Of a DNA stretch of 39,876 nucleotides, positions 9,796-19,430 are shown in pieces. Source of the stretch: Bordetella parapertussis (GTDB lineage Bacteria; Pseudomonadota; Gammaproteobacteria; Burkholderiales; Burkholderiaceae_B); the NCBI GenBank assembly GCA_943331855.1, contig CALQNE010000004.1, positions 1 to 39,876 of the forward strand, in the 5' to 3' direction. The position numbers and the translations under genes are program-made. The stretch's first letter is position 1. Every line of letters starts with the position of its first letter. The notes below the pieces were generated by a model. The model saw nothing but the letters and a program-made list of their open reading frames with translations. It did not search any database and was not told where the DNA came from.

Positions 9796-10985
9796 GCCTC
9801 TTTGCCGAGTTGACCAACAGTGTGAACGCGGTTCGTCCGACCCGTACGACTTTGCGTAATTATGACTTGCCGTTGGTGGTGGCAACGAGTTTATTGGTCG
9901 CAATTGGGATCTTGATGGTGTATTCAGCCGCGATTGCGCTGGCCGATGGCCCACGCTTTTCTAATTACGGACGCTACTACTTTGTGATCCGCCAGACGCT
10001 TTATGTTGGCGTCGGGTTGTTCGTCGCGGCCTTTGTGCTGACCTTGCCGGTCGAGGCTTGGCAACGCGCGACGGTCTGGATTTTTGTCCTCACAATGCTG
10101 CTGTTAGTGCTGGTTTTGATTCCGGGCATCGGTCGACGTGTGAATGGTGCAATGCGTTGGTTGCCGGTCGGACCCGTCACGTTCCAGCCTTCTGAACTGA
10201 TGAAGCTCGCCGCCTTGCTATTTACAGCGGATTACACCATCCGAAAACAAGGACAGATGCATAGCCCCTTGCGCGGCTTTTTGCCGATTGCCGTAGCGTT
10301 GGCTGTTGTGGCAGGACTCTTGCTCAAAGAGCCCGATCTGGGTGCGGTGATCGTTGTCGTTGCCATATCGATGGGGATCTTATTTTTGGGCGGAATCAAC
10401 GCGCATATTTTTTCGGGGATTGCGCTGTTCTTGACCTCTGCATTTGCGTTGATTATTTGGCTATCGCCGTTCAGAACGCGACGAATTTTCGCCTACCTTG
10501 ACCCTTGGAATCCTGAAAACGTTTTGAAGGACTCGTATCAGTTGTCGCATTCTTTGGTGGCGATTGGGCGCGGGCAATGGACGGGCGTAGGCTTAGGCGG
10601 CAGCGTCGAGAAGTTGCATTATTTACCAGAGGCACACACGGATTTCATCGTTGCGGTGATTGGCGAAGAACTTGGTTTTGCTGGCGTGTTGTTAATGATC
10701 GTTTTATTTGGCGTCGTGATTCATCGTTGTTTTGAAATCGGACGACAGGCCATTGCGATGGAGCGCCCCTTTGGAGGGCTGGTCGCGCAAGGTGTTGGGA
10801 TATGGTTCGGTGTGCAGTCCTTTATCAATATCGGTGTTTGTTTAGGTTTGCTGCCGACAAAAGGCTTGACCCTACCTCTGGTCAGTTATGGCGGCACTGG
10901 CATCGTGATGAATATTTGCGCGATCGCACTTGTTTTACGCATTGACTTCGAAAATCGCAACATGATGCGCGGGGTGCGCTCATGA
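9792..10985 (+). CDS. ftsW: FtsW, SEDS-family septal peptidoglycan polymerase
   Basis: FtsW polymerises lipid II into septal glycan strands with FtsI as partner. The 397-residue product is almost entirely hydrophobic with about ten membrane segments after a short basic N-terminus. Recognisable SEDS features are the [14 protein letters not shown] loop, [10 protein letters not shown], the KEPDLG motif, the large periplasmic loop with [16 protein letters not shown], and [10 protein letters not shown] near the C-terminus. The length is close to E. coli FtsW (414). ATGA overlaps join it to both murD and murG. Confidence 0.97.
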   Translation: MSLFAELTNSVNAVRPTRTTLRNYDLPLVVATSLLVAIGILMVYSAAIALADGPRFSNYGRYYFVIRQTLYVGVGLFVAAFVLTLPVEAWQRATVWIFVLTMLLLVLVLIPGIGRRVNGAMRWLPVGPVTFQPSELMKLAALLFTADYTIRKQGQMHSPLRGFLPIAVALAVVAGLLLKEPDLGAVIVVVAISMGILFLGGINAHIFSGIALFLTSAFALIIWLSPFRTRRIFAYLDPWNPENVLKDSYQLSHSLVAIGRGQWTGVGLGGSVEKLHYLPEAHTDFIVAVIGEELGFAGVLLMIVLFGVVIHRCFEIGRQAIAMERPFGGLVAQGVGIWFGVQSFINIGVCLGLLPTKGLTLPLVSYGGTGIVMNICAIALVLRIDFENRNMMRGVRS

Positions 10986-12061
10986 ACGTCCAGACGCGAG
11001 TCGTGTTGATTATGGCCGGCGGTACGGGTGGTCATATCATGCCAGGTCTTGCGGTGGCTGACGTGTTAAGTGCCCGCGGCTGGACGGTCCGGTGGCTGGG
11101 CAATCCAGACAAAATGGAAGGAAAACTCGTGCCTGCAGGAGGCTATACCTTATCCGCACTACGTTTTTCAGGCTTTCGCGGTAAAGGATTGTGGGCCAAG
11201 TTACAGGCGCCTTTCTTATTGTTGCAGGCCTTGATGCAAGCATGGCGGCAGTTTTCAAATATTCGTCCCAATGTCGTGTTGGGGATGGGTGGTTATGTCG
11301 CGTTTCCGGGTGGCGTGGTTAGTGCGATACGCGCTAAGCCGTTGGTGCTGCACGAGCAAAATGCGATCGCCGGTATGGCCAATCGTTGGTTGGCGCACAT
11401 TGCGCAGCGCGTGTTGACAGGCTTTCCTGATGCCTTGCCCAACGCTGAGGTGGTAGGCAATCCTGTGCGGCAAGATGTTGCGAGCATGGTTGAGCCAGAC
11501 AAGCGTTACGCAAGCCGTTCGGGTCCTTTGCAGGTGTTGGTGCTTGGCGGCAGTCTGGGAGCGACTGCTTTGAACCAACTATTGCCGCAAGCGCTCGCAC
11601 GTATACCGCTCGAGCAGCGTCCTGAAGTGACGCATCAAGCCGGTGCGCAGCACTTAGAGACCTTGCTGGCCGCGTATCAGCAAGCGGGTGTTGAGGCCCG
11701 TTGCGTCTCGTTCATTGAAGATATTGCCGGAGCGCTTGCGCAGGCAGATTTGTTAATTTGTCGAGCCGGGGCGATGACGGTTGCCGAAGTCGCGGCGGCT
11801 GGGGTCGCTGCACTGTTTATTCCGTACCCACATGCGGTAGACGATCATCAATCGGCCAATGCCCGCTTTTTGAGTAACGATGGTGCGGCTTGGCTGCAGC
11901 AGCAAAAAGATTTGACGCCCGAGGGTCTGAGCCAGTGGTTGCTTGCACGCACACGCGCTGAGTTGAGTGGCGTGGCGCAGAGAGCGCGGCATCATGCGCG
12001 TCCGCAGGCGGCGCAGCGGATTGCAGATATATGTGAAGAGCTTGCGGGGGTGTCTGCATGA
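10982..12061 (+). CDS. murG: MurG, lipid II-forming GlcNAc transferase
   Basis: MurG transfers GlcNAc from UDP-GlcNAc to lipid I at the inner face of the membrane, giving lipid II. The 359-residue protein has the GT-B fold. The N-terminal glycine loop [15 protein letters not shown] is near residues 13-27, [11 protein letters not shown] and LHEQNAIAG lie in the first domain, and GGSLGA plus the UDP-GlcNAc signature around [10 protein letters not shown] and [10 protein letters not shown] lie in the second. The length matches the family (about 355). It is joined by ATGA overlaps to ftsW and murC. Confidence 0.98.
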   Translation: MNVQTRVVLIMAGGTGGHIMPGLAVADVLSARGWTVRWLGNPDKMEGKLVPAGGYTLSALRFSGFRGKGLWAKLQAPFLLLQALMQAWRQFSNIRPNVVLGMGGYVAFPGGVVSAIRAKPLVLHEQNAIAGMANRWLAHIAQRVLTGFPDALPNAEVVGNPVRQDVASMVEPDKRYASRSGPLQVLVLGGSLGATALNQLLPQALARIPLEQRPEVTHQAGAQHLETLLAAYQQAGVEARCVSFIEDIAGALAQADLLICRAGAMTVAEVAAAGVAALFIPYPHAVDDHQSANARFLSNDGAAWLQQQKDLTPEGLSQWLLARTRAELSGVAQRARHHARPQAAQRIADICEELAGVSA

Positions 12062-13455
12062 AGCATCGCATCGAGCATATTCACTTCGTGGGCATTGGCG
12101 GCTCTGGCATGAGCGGTATTGCCGAGGTGTTGCTGAACCTGGGCTATCGAATTTCAGGTTCAGATCTTGCAGATTCAGCGGTGACTCAGCGCCTGGCGAG
12201 TTTGGGTGCGACGATTACGCTAGGCCATCAGTCTGAAAACATTACTGGTGCTGATGCGCTAGTTACGTCGACTGCAGTGGCCAATAACAATCCTGAGGTG
12301 ATTGCTGCGCGACAGGCCCGAATCCCGGTTGTACCTCGAGCAGTGATGTTGGCCGAGTTGATGCGCCTCAAGCGCGGTATCGCCGTTGCGGGTACACACG
12401 GTAAGACCACGACAACCAGTCTTGTTGCGAGCGTCTTGGCTGCAGGTGGACTTGATCCGACCTTCGTAATTGGAGGACGTTTGAATGCCGCAGGTGCAAA
12501 CGCTGGGCTCGGCCAGGGTGATTTTATTGTTGTTGAAGCAGACGAATCCGATGCTTCGTTTTTAAATTTACTGCCCGTGATGGCGATCATCACCAATATC
12601 GATGCTGACCACATGGATACTTACGGGCATGATTTGGCAAAACTAAAAAGCGCTTTTGTCGAGTTTACGCAGCGATTGCCGTTTTATGGCAGCGCGATTG
12701 TTTGCGCCGATGACGCTAATGTGCGCGAAATCATTCCGTTTATTTCACGACCCGTTACGACCTATGGTTTATCGCCCGACGCACAAGTCGTTGCGACCAA
12801 TGTCCAGGCAATTGGGACGCGGATGCAGTTTGAGGTGCGGCGTCAAACGCGCGATGGGCATTTAGATCCTCTTGCCATCAGTTTGAATTTGCCTGGCGTG
12901 CATAACGTCTTGAATGCGTTGGCCGCGATTGCGGTGGCCACCGAGCTAGGTGTCAGTGATGCCGCGATTGCCCAAGGGCTGTCCGACTTTAAAGGTGTTG
13001 GTCGCCGTTTTACTCAGGTCGGTGATTTCGCTGCCGCCAAGGGTGGAACCTTCAAGGTTGTTGATGATTATGGGCACCATCCCGTTGAGATGGCGGCAAC
13101 ATTGGCGGCTGCACGAGGGGCTTGGCCAGATCGGCGCGTGGTGTTGGCATTTCAGCCTCATCGCTACACGCGAACGCGCGATTGTTTTGAAGATTTTGTC
13201 AAAGTACTGGGCTCGGCGGATGCGGTGTTGTTGACCGAGGTCTATGCGGCGGGCGAACCGCCTTTGGTTGCGGCCGATGGACGCGCCCTGGTACGGGGTG
13301 TTCGGGTGGCGGGCAAGGTTGAACCTTTATTCGTTGAAGATGTTTCGTTGATGCCCGAGGCAATTTTAAATTTTGCTCAAGATGGAGATGTTGTGATTGT
13401 GATGGGTGCAGGCTCGATCAGTAAGGTCCCTCATCAGTTGGGTGCGCCTCGATGA
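12058..13455 (+). CDS. murC: MurC, UDP-MurNAc:L-alanine ligase
   Basis: MurC catalyses the first amino-acid addition to UDP-MurNAc. The 465-residue chain opens with [17 protein letters not shown], the nucleotide-binding loop of the N-terminal domain. The ATP loop [11 protein letters not shown] is near residues 112-122, the EADESD motif follows at about 160-165, and [11 protein letters not shown] and FQPHRYTRT mark the C-terminal domain. The length fits the family (about 490 in E. coli). ATGA overlaps link it to murG and ddlB. Confidence 0.98.
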   Translation: MKHRIEHIHFVGIGGSGMSGIAEVLLNLGYRISGSDLADSAVTQRLASLGATITLGHQSENITGADALVTSTAVANNNPEVIAARQARIPVVPRAVMLAELMRLKRGIAVAGTHGKTTTTSLVASVLAAGGLDPTFVIGGRLNAAGANAGLGQGDFIVVEADESDASFLNLLPVMAIITNIDADHMDTYGHDLAKLKSAFVEFTQRLPFYGSAIVCADDANVREIIPFISRPVTTYGLSPDAQVVATNVQAIGTRMQFEVRRQTRDGHLDPLAISLNLPGVHNVLNALAAIAVATELGVSDAAIAQGLSDFKGVGRRFTQVGDFAAAKGGTFKVVDDYGHHPVEMAATLAAARGAWPDRRVVLAFQPHRYTRTRDCFEDFVKVLGSADAVLLTEVYAAGEPPLVAADGRALVRGVRVAGKVEPLFVEDVSLMPEAILNFAQDGDVVIVMGAGSISKVPHQLGAPR

Positions 13456-14414
13456 CGTACGACCTCGGTAAGGTTGGCGTTTTGTATGGCGGCCAGTCAG
13501 CTGAGCGCGAGGTATCGCTTATGTCTGGCGCAGGCGTGCATGCCGCGCTATGCGGACAGGGTGTTCAGGCGCATTTGTTTGATACGGGCCTACACAGCTT
13601 GGCCGAGCTCGCGGCTCAAAAATTCGATCGCGTCTTCATTGCATTACACGGACGCTATGGCGAAGACGGCACCTTGCAAGGTGCGCTTGAGCTCTTGAAT
13701 ATTCCGTACACCGGTAGTGGCCCGATGGCGTCAAGCTTGGCAATGGATAAAGTGATGACCAAGCGAGTGTGGACCGAGGCCGGATTGCCTACGCCCCGTT
13801 ATCTCGCATTGACGGACGCGGCTGAAGTGCAGGGCGTTGCGCAAAAATTAGGTTTGCCACTGATGATGAAAGCGCCGCATGAGGGTTCGACCTTGGGCAT
13901 TGTGAAGGCCACGTTGGCATCTGAGGTGTTAGAGGCCTATCAGCAAGCTGCGCAATACGATGAGACGGTGTTGGCTGAGCAGTTTATCTCTGGTCGTGAG
14001 CTGACGGTTGCCATTTTGGGTGCAGGCAAGGCTGCGCGCGCGTTGCCTCTGATCGAAATCGTAGCGCCTCAGGGCAACTATGACTACGAGCACAAATATT
14101 TTTCGGATGACACCCAGTACTTGTGTCCCGCACCCATTGATGACGCGTTGGCGCAGCGAATCGCTGATATTAGCGTTCGAGCCTATCGGGCTGTGGGGTG
14201 CGAAGGTTGGGGTCGTGCTGATTTAATTTTGGATCAGAACAATGAGCCCTGGTTGCTTGAAATCAATACTTCACCTGGGATGACCGGACATTCTTTAGTG
14301 CCAATGGCCGCTAAAGCCATTGGGATGAGTTATCCAGATTTATGCATGCATATTTTGAAAGATGCTCGCTGCAAAATTGGGCATCTAGATCATAAAAAAA
14401 TATCAGGAAGCTAA
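13452..14414 (+). CDS. ddlB: DdlB, D-alanine:D-alanine ligase
   Basis: DdlB is the ATP-grasp ligase that makes D-Ala-D-Ala, the substrate of the MurF half of the upstream fusion. The 320-residue product shows [17 protein letters not shown] at the N-terminus, [14 protein letters not shown], the ATP-binding [12 protein letters not shown] stretch, and [18 protein letters not shown], the C-terminal catalytic and metal-binding signature. It is slightly longer than E. coli DdlB (306) at its lysine-rich C-terminus. It starts by ATGA overlap with murC. The stop is followed after two bases by the ftsQ start. Confidence 0.97.
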   Translation: MTYDLGKVGVLYGGQSAEREVSLMSGAGVHAALCGQGVQAHLFDTGLHSLAELAAQKFDRVFIALHGRYGEDGTLQGALELLNIPYTGSGPMASSLAMDKVMTKRVWTEAGLPTPRYLALTDAAEVQGVAQKLGLPLMMKAPHEGSTLGIVKATLASEVLEAYQQAAQYDETVLAEQFISGRELTVAILGAGKAARALPLIEIVAPQGNYDYEHKYFSDDTQYLCPAPIDDALAQRIADISVRAYRAVGCEGWGRADLILDQNNEPWLLEINTSPGMTGHSLVPMAAKAIGMSYPDLCMHILKDARCKIGHLDHKKISGS

Positions 14415-14416
14415 CT

Positions 14417-15223
14417 GTGTGGAACGAAGCACGCACGATCAACAGACTTGCCAACACCCTAGCGGTGATGGCGGTGTTGGCTTTGCTTGCAGGTTGTCTG
14501 TATTGGGTCATTCAGCGTCCGCTCTTCAGTTTGCAGGCAATCGAGCTCGAGCCAACGCCGCAAACCAGTTTGCGTTACGTCACGCCCGAGAACGTGCAAG
14601 CTTCGATTGCGTCAAAGTTAATTGGCAATTTTTTTACGATCCGTTTGTCAGAAGCGCAAGCAGTCTTCGAAGCGGTCCCTTGGGTGAGAAGTGCGACAGT
14701 GCGTCGAATCTGGCCCAACACGTTGCGTGTCACGATCGAAGAGCATCAGCCTTTGGCGCTCTGGAACGAAAATCAGATGATCAACACTTGGGCGCATGTT
14801 TTTACGGCCAATCAGGGCGAGCTCGACGACGACGTGAACTTGCCGCAGTTCGAGGGCCCCGAGGGCAAAGAGGGGTTAGTGGTATCGCGTTATGCAGAGC
14901 TCGAGCGCTGGTTTGCGCCGCTGGGTCTTACCATCAAAGAGCTATCGCTGAACAATCGCTTGGCTTGGCAGGTCAAGCTGTCCAACGGGCTGACGCTCGA
15001 CTTGGCGCGAGATCCTGGCGCCGAGGCGGCCGATTCACAAGCAGGCATTCCTGGCGCGCTGCCTTTTTCAGCAGGAATCGAGCGTTTTGTACAGGCGCTG
15101 CCCCTGATCAACCAAAGAACGGGTGGACGTGCGTTGACGCATGCCGACTTGCGCTATCCGAACGGCTTTGCGATTACGCTTGCCGCCCTTCCCGAACCTA
15201 CTCAACCCAAAAAGAAACGATAA
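14417..15223 (+). CDS. ftsQ: FtsQ, divisome bitopic protein with POTRA domain
   Basis: FtsQ anchors the FtsQLB complex of the divisome. The 268-residue product has a short cytoplasmic N-terminus, one membrane segment (about 13-33), a POTRA domain beginning at LFSLQAIELEP (about 36-105, with VPWVRSATVRRIWPNTLRV), and the beta domain up to HADLRYPNGFAI. The start is GTG at 14417, two bases after ddlB. A second long reading frame over the same bases is a by-product of codon bias and is not a gene. ftsA follows after 4 bases. The size and topology match E. coli FtsQ (276). Confidence 0.95.
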   Translation: MWNEARTINRLANTLAVMAVLALLAGCLYWVIQRPLFSLQAIELEPTPQTSLRYVTPENVQASIASKLIGNFFTIRLSEAQAVFEAVPWVRSATVRRIWPNTLRVTIEEHQPLALWNENQMINTWAHVFTANQGELDDDVNLPQFEGPEGKEGLVVSRYAELERWFAPLGLTIKELSLNNRLAWQVKLSNGLTLDLARDPGAEAADSQAGIPGALPFSAGIERFVQALPLINQRTGGRALTHADLRYPNGFAITLAALPEPTQPKKKR

Positions 15224-15227
15224 CGCC

Positions 15228-16454
15228 ATGACCCGTGATATTAAGGATCTGATCGTTGCGCTCGACATCGGCACCAGTAAAGTGGTCGCCGTGGTAGCCG
15301 AAATATTGCCAGAAGGCCGCTTCGAAGTGCTTGGCCTTGGTCAACATGAATCAAGCGGCATGCGCAAAGGCGTCGTGGTCAATATCGAGGCAACCGTTAC
15401 CGCGATTCAGCGTGCGCTTGAGGAAGCCGAGTTAATGGCTGATTGCAAAATTCGCGATGTGTATACCGGGATTGCGGGCAGTCATATTCGCAGCTTTAAC
15501 TCAAGCGGAATGGTTGCAGTGAAAGATAAAGAGGTGACCGCAACGGACGTTGCCCGCGTGATTGAAACCGCAAAAGCAGTCAATATTCCAACCGACCAAC
15601 AAGTGCTGCATATTTTGACGCAAGAATTTATTGTTGATGGCCAGGAAGATATCCGTGAGCCAATCGGCATGAGTGGTCTGCGACTAGAAGTGAAGGTCCA
15701 TATCGTGACGGGGTCAGTGAGCGCCGCGCAAAATATTGTGAAGTGTGTTCGCCGCTGCGGACTTGAGGTGCAAGATCTAATCCTGCAACCTTTGGCGTCG
15801 AGTCAAACCTGCTTGACTGCCGATGAAAAAGATCTTGGTGTGGTCTTGGTCGATATCGGGGGCGGCACAACGGATGTCGCGATCTATACGGGCGGTGCAA
15901 TTCGTCACACCGCAGTTTTGCCGATCGCAGGCGATCAGATTACCAACGATATTGCGCAGGGGCTTCGCACACCCACGCCCGACGCAGAAGAAATCAAATT
16001 GCGTTATGGCGTCGCGAAAGAGGTGCTTGCGAATCCAGACGATACCGTCGAAGTACCCGGTCTAGGCGATCGCGCTCCGCGGCTTGTGAAACGGCAGACC
16101 TTGGGCGCGATTATTGAACCGCGTGTGGCCGAGTTGTTTGACTTAGTGCAAGGCGTTGTGCGTGAGTCAGGCTACGAAGATTTGTTGTCGTCCGGCATTG
16201 TCCTGACCGGAGGCACCGCACTCTTACCCGGGATTGTCGAGTTGGCCGAAGATATTTTCTTAAAGCCCGTGCGTGTCGCGGTACCCGATTATCAGGGCAG
16301 CCTCGCAGATGTCATGCGCAACCCTCGTTTTTCAACGGTGATGGGGCTATTAAGCGAGGCGCGAATTCAGCGGTTGCGTGGCCGCAAGGCGACACAGCAG
16401 TCGGGTAGCTTTAAAGCGGTTTTGATCAGAATGAAAGAGTGGTTTATGCATTGA
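15228..16454 (+). CDS. ftsA: FtsA, actin-like Z-ring membrane tether
   Basis: FtsA binds ATP, polymerises at the membrane, tethers FtsZ and recruits later divisome proteins. I chose the ATG at 15228 (408 residues), because the conserved start is MTRDIKDLIVALDIGTSK. The longer in-frame reading from 15141 lies within ftsQ. The actin-fold phosphate loops LDIGTSK (about 11-17) and DIGGGTTDVAIY are clear, and the SHS2 interaction subdomain lies between them. GIVLTGGTALLPG is the adenosine motif. The basic, amphipathic C-terminus (FKAVLIRMKEWFMH) fits the known membrane-targeting helix. Confidence 0.97.
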   Translation: MTRDIKDLIVALDIGTSKVVAVVAEILPEGRFEVLGLGQHESSGMRKGVVVNIEATVTAIQRALEEAELMADCKIRDVYTGIAGSHIRSFNSSGMVAVKDKEVTATDVARVIETAKAVNIPTDQQVLHILTQEFIVDGQEDIREPIGMSGLRLEVKVHIVTGSVSAAQNIVKCVRRCGLEVQDLILQPLASSQTCLTADEKDLGVVLVDIGGGTTDVAIYTGGAIRHTAVLPIAGDQITNDIAQGLRTPTPDAEEIKLRYGVAKEVLANPDDTVEVPGLGDRAPRLVKRQTLGAIIEPRVAELFDLVQGVVRESGYEDLLSSGIVLTGGTALLPGIVELAEDIFLKPVRVAVPDYQGSLADVMRNPRFSTVMGLLSEARIQRLRGRKATQQSGSFKAVLIRMKEWFMH

Positions 16455-16455
16455 A

Positions 16456-16475
16456 TTGGCGCCATCCGGTGCCAA
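16456..16475 (+). promoter_or_regulatory. Stem-loop directly after the ftsA stop
   Basis: TTGGCGC (16456-16462) can pair with GTGCCAA (16469-16475) with one G-U pair and a 6-base loop. It starts two bases after the ftsA stop codon. There is no T-run behind it, so complete termination is unlikely. Partial termination or an RNA-processing site between ftsA and ftsZ is possible. Confidence 0.4.
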
Positions 16476-16519
16476 GCAGAGCGGTAGGTTATTTTGATTT
16501 GCCGGTCTGATCGGAGAGA

Positions 16520-16596
16520 CGTTTCAAACCTGTTGCGGACACTGTCGGCAGCGCGTTTGAAACGATTTCTAAATTGTAGTTGGGGAAGTTTAGAAA
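16520..16596 (+). promoter_or_regulatory. Two inverted repeats in the ftsZ leader
   Basis: CGTTTCAAAC (16520-16529) is repeated in perfect inverted form as GTTTGAAACG (16555-16564), 25 bases apart. Directly after it, TTTCTAAA (16566-16573) is inverted as TTTAGAAA (16589-16596), 15 bases apart. GAAACG recurs at the end of each element. These lie in the 173-base ftsA-ftsZ spacer, the only sizeable gap within the division genes, and could be operators or mRNA leader stems that set FtsZ level. No clear -35/-10 pair was identified. Confidence 0.55.
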
Positions 16597-16627
16597 CGTT
16601 TGTAGTCACGACTTGAGGGAGTCAACC

Positions 16628-17785
16628 ATGATGTTTGAAATGTTAGATAACGCAAAAAAATCCACAGTTATTAAAGTGGTGGGTGTCGGTGGTGCGGGCG
16701 GTAATGCTGTCTCGCACATGATCCGTTCGGGGGTGCAAGGGGTCGATTTCATTTGCTGCAATACCGATGCGCAAGCCTTGGCTGCAACGAATGCTCCTGT
16801 GCAGATTCGTCTGGGTAACTCTGGGCTCGGCGCTGGTGCCAAGCCCGATCAAGGTCGTGCTGCAGCCGAGTCGGCGCGCGAAGAAATTCGCGCGGCGCTT
16901 CACGGTGCGCACATGGTCTTTATCACAGCCGGCATGGGCGGCGGCACAGGAACCGGAGCAGGTCCGATCGTTGCTGAAGTGGCAAAAGATCTTGGAATTT
17001 TGACTGTTGGTGTAGTCACCAAGCCCTTTTCCTTCGAAGGCAATCGCCGCATGAAAATGTCTGAAGAAGGCATCGAAGAGCTCTCGAAGCATGTGCACTC
17101 ACTGATCGTCGTGCTTAACGAGAATTTGTATGAACTGATGGACGAAGAGGCAACCCAAGCGGATTGCTTTAAAGCTGCTGATGATGTTTTGCATAATGCT
17201 TGTGCAGGTATTGCCGAAATCATTAACGTCGAAGGTAACGTGAACGTCGACTTCCAGGACGTCAAAACTATCATGGGCGAGCAAGGCCAAGCCATGATGG
17301 GGACGGCCATCGCAAGTGGGCCGGATCGTGCGAAGATTGCAGCTGAGCAAGCGGTTGCTTGCCCTCTGCTTGAAGGCGTGGACTTAAATGGTGTGCGCGG
17401 TGTGTTGGTGAACATCACGGCAAGCACCTCGCTGAAAATGAGAGAAACGCGTACGGTAATGGATCATATCCAGAGCTTCGCTTCGCCAGACGCCACCGTC
17501 ATTTTCGGTACGGCTTACGACGAAACAATGGGCGATAATCTTCGGGTGACTGTTGTGGCGACTGGCCTTGGCCGGGCAAAGCCAAAACTGGTCCAGATGC
17601 CAGAGGCCGCCGTTGGCTTGCGGACCGGTACGGACAATCTGACTGTTGCAAATGGGGCAGATGTTAGTGCGCCCAATGTCATTCGCAACCGAGGCAGCCA
17701 GGCCCAAGCCCAGGTTCGTGCGCTTGAAACCTCAGGGATGGAGCATTACGATATTCCGGCGTTTCTGCGCCGTCAGGCCGACTAA
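16628..17785 (+). CDS. ftsZ: FtsZ, tubulin-like cell division GTPase
   Basis: FtsZ polymerises into the Z-ring that organises septation. The 385-residue product has GVGGAGGNAV (about 19-28), the GTP-binding tubulin signature GGGTGTG at 104-110, the synergy loop NVDFQD at 206-211 that completes GTP hydrolysis in the next subunit, and the conserved C-terminal peptide DIPAFLRR that binds FtsA and ZipA. The start at 16628 is supported by GAGGGAG about 8 bases upstream. A reading from 16580 would run through the leader. The spacer and inverted repeats before it suggest expression partly independent of the upstream operon. Confidence 0.98.
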   Translation: MMFEMLDNAKKSTVIKVVGVGGAGGNAVSHMIRSGVQGVDFICCNTDAQALAATNAPVQIRLGNSGLGAGAKPDQGRAAAESAREEIRAALHGAHMVFITAGMGGGTGTGAGPIVAEVAKDLGILTVGVVTKPFSFEGNRRMKMSEEGIEELSKHVHSLIVVLNENLYELMDEEATQADCFKAADDVLHNACAGIAEIINVEGNVNVDFQDVKTIMGEQGQAMMGTAIASGPDRAKIAAEQAVACPLLEGVDLNGVRGVLVNITASTSLKMRETRTVMDHIQSFASPDATVIFGTAYDETMGDNLRVTVVATGLGRAKPKLVQMPEAAVGLRTGTDNLTVANGADVSAPNVIRNRGSQAQAQVRALETSGMEHYDIPAFLRRQAD

Positions 17786-17801
17786 AGTGTGACAGGGCCT
17801 G

Positions 17802-17828
17802 AGGGCGGCTCCTTTTAAAGGCTGCCTT
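17802..17828 (+). terminator. Hairpin 1 downstream of ftsZ
   Basis: AGGGCGGCT (17802-17810) can pair with GGCTGCCTT (17820-17828), including several G-U pairs, around a loop of CCTTTTAAA. It lies 16 bases after the ftsZ stop. It has no trailing T-run, so it may act as a 3' stabilising stem rather than a true terminator. Confidence 0.4.
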
Positions 17829-17858
17829 GAGGCTGGTTTAGCAAGCTCCCTCTGCCAG

Positions 17859-17876
17859 TCGCCCCTGTCGGGGCGA
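17859..17876 (+). terminator. Hairpin 2 downstream of ftsZ
   Basis: TCGCCCC (17859-17865) and GGGGCGA (17870-17876) form a perfect 7-bp, G+C-rich stem with the stable tetraloop position TGTC. Only a short TTGG follows, so it is a weak intrinsic terminator at best. Confidence 0.5.
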
Positions 17877-17882
17877 TTGGTC

Positions 17883-17911
17883 ATGCACCTAGGTTCCCCG
17901 CCTAGGTGCAT
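17883..17911 (+). terminator. Hairpin 3 downstream of ftsZ, likely terminator
   Basis: ATGCACCTAGG (17883-17893) and CCTAGGTGCAT (17901-17911) form a perfect 11-bp stem with a 7-base loop. It is the strongest stem of the window and separates the dcw operon from lpxC. The tail is T-rich but not a pure T-run. The stem is symmetric, but no gene on the opposite strand needs it. Confidence 0.6.
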
Positions 17912-17951
17912 TGTCGTCTGTCATTTACTGCGCAATTCTTGCTAAAAGCGC

Positions 17952-17957
17952 TACAAT
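17952..17957 (+). promoter_or_regulatory. Possible -10 element of the lpxC promoter
   Basis: TACAAT, five of six bases of the -10 consensus, lies 32 bases before the lpxC ATG and downstream of the last hairpin. No good -35 box is found at 16-18 bases upstream. It is the same hexamer as the proposed rnpB -10. Confidence 0.4.
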
Positions 17958-17989
17958 AGAGTAAGTTTTTTTAAGATCACTTAAGTCTT

Positions 17990-18913
17990 ATGTTTCGTCA
18001 GCGCACCATTAAACAACTCGTTAAAACCACTGGGGTTGGCCTGCATTCAGGTCGCCGGGTTGAGTTGACCTTGCGTCCGGCAGCGCCTGATACCGGCATC
18101 GTCTTTCATCGAATCGATTTACCAGAGGTTGTTGACTTGCCCGCGCAAGCTGCGATGGTCAAAGACACCAGAATGGCGTCTGTGTTGGCCAATGGGCAAG
18201 CGCGAGTATCGACGGTTGAACATCTGATGTCTGCTTTGGCTGGTCTTGGAATCGATAATTTGCACGTTGACCTGACAGCTGAAGAAGTCCCGATCATGGA
18301 TGGCAGCGCGGCAACCTTTGTCTATCTCCTGCGATCTGCGGGTATTGAAGAGCAGTCTAGTGCCAAACAGTTTTTGCGTGTTCTAAAAACGGTTGAAGTC
18401 CGCGAAGGCGAGGGTAACGAGGCCAAGTGGGCGCGGCTTGAGCCCCACGAGGGTTTTGCTGTCGCGTTTTCAATTGATTTTCGTCATCCCGCCATTGACT
18501 CGACGGCCAGCTTTGCAGAAATCGATTTCGCAACCGATTCTTATGTCAAGCAAATTGCCCGGGCGCGTACTTTTGGGTTCGTGAATGAAGTTGAGGCGTT
18601 ACGCTCAGCGGGTTTGGCACGCGGGGGCAGTTTTGACAATGCCATTGTGATGGATGAGTACCGTGTTTTGAATGCAGATGGTTTGCGTTATGACGACGAG
18701 TTTGTCAAACACAAAATTCTGGATGCTGTGGGTGATTTGTATCTAATTGGAAAGCCACTAGTGGCGCGCTATGTCGCCTGTAAATCGGGGCATGCGTTGA
18801 ACAATCAATTGGTTCTCAAGCTGCTGGCTCAGCCTGACGCTTTTGAAATTATCTCTTATGCCTCTCAGGCGCAGGCTCCCCAGGCCTTTCGCCATGAATG
18901 GAAGCTGGCCTGA
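17990..18913 (+). CDS. lpxC: LpxC, UDP-3-O-acyl-GlcNAc deacetylase
   Basis: LpxC is the zinc enzyme that commits UDP-3-O-acyl-GlcNAc to lipid A synthesis. The 307-residue product begins with the conserved [19 protein letters not shown]. The zinc ligands H78, H241 and D245 (in [14 protein letters not shown] and [12 protein letters not shown]) are present, E77 is the likely general base, and H268 (KSGHALNN) is the conserved active-site histidine. The length matches E. coli LpxC (305). Its presence shows that the organism makes lipopolysaccharide. The last 65 bases overlap the 3' end of the minus-strand dciA-like gene. Confidence 0.98.
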   Translation: MFRQRTIKQLVKTTGVGLHSGRRVELTLRPAAPDTGIVFHRIDLPEVVDLPAQAAMVKDTRMASVLANGQARVSTVEHLMSALAGLGIDNLHVDLTAEEVPIMDGSAATFVYLLRSAGIEEQSSAKQFLRVLKTVEVREGEGNEAKWARLEPHEGFAVAFSIDFRHPAIDSTASFAEIDFATDSYVKQIARARTFGFVNEVEALRSAGLARGGSFDNAIVMDEYRVLNADGLRYDDEFVKHKILDAVGDLYLIGKPLVARYVACKSGHALNNQLVLKLLAQPDAFEIISYASQAQAPQAFRHEWKLA

Positions 18914-19406
18914 CCTCTCCAACTTGCACTTGAGCGGGTTGATGGTGTGCCAAGAGCCTTGCCACGGCATCGGCAAGCGGCCCAGGTCGTAATTGATGAG
19001 TTAAATCCTCGAAGCTTTTCAAATCTTGTTGATCCAAGGCACGCGCCTCTTTTTTTGGCGGTGTTGCAACTGGGATCCCGAGTCCCCCTTGGACGCGCAG
19101 CTTGATGTCAGAGAGGTTCCAGCCTGTTGCCTGTATGTGAGCAATCACTCGGGGTGCAAGTTGGCGAAACTTTGCAGCAAACGCTGCGCTCGATACCATG
19201 AGTGTCAAAGTATTGTGTTCGATTTTTAAGACGTCAAAGCCCTCTCGCATCGTAATCGGTAAGGCTTCGACTAGAGCCGAGCGTAATTTAATGTGGAGTT
19301 GCGCGGTTGCTAATACGCTCGCGGCTTGCGTGTCGTGTCCAAGCCAGCCAATTAAATGAGACCCTTTTGTCGGATTACCACTGGGTCGGCGAGGGATCGT
19401 AACCAT
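18849..19406 (-). CDS. dciA: DUF721 protein, likely helicase loader DciA
   Basis: DciA proteins (DUF721) load the replicative helicase DnaB in most bacteria that lack DnaC. Residues about 15-105 of this 185-residue product have the DUF721 pattern: LIGWLGHD, then a helical stretch, then [21 protein letters not shown], a KH-like fold ending near DIKLRVQG. The C-terminal 70 residues are basic and proline-rich and look disordered, a common arrangement. I chose the ATG at 19406. A TTG at 19418 is possible, and neither has a clear ribosome binding site. It is convergent with lpxC (65-base overlap) and divergent from the M23 gene (24-base gap). In Vibrio cholerae dciA also lies next to lpxC and secA. 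Confidence 0.82.
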   Translation of the reverse strand: MVTIPRRPSGNPTKGSHLIGWLGHDTQAASVLATAQLHIKLRSALVEALPITMREGFDVLKIEHNTLTLMVSSAAFAAKFRQLAPRVIAHIQATGWNLSDIKLRVQGGLGIPVATPPKKEARALDQQDLKSFEDLTHQLRPGPLADAVARLLAHHQPAQVQVGEVRPASIHGERPGEPAPERHKR

Positions 19407-19430
19407 AAGATCAGGCAAGAAAGGAATGTG

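Noticed and set aside
14419..15231. A 270-codon open frame overlapping ftsQ in another frame
   Set aside because: It shares almost all bases with ftsQ, has no recognisable family pattern, and its cysteine/histidine/arginine-rich translation is typical of an off-frame reading. ftsQ has the right topology and position.
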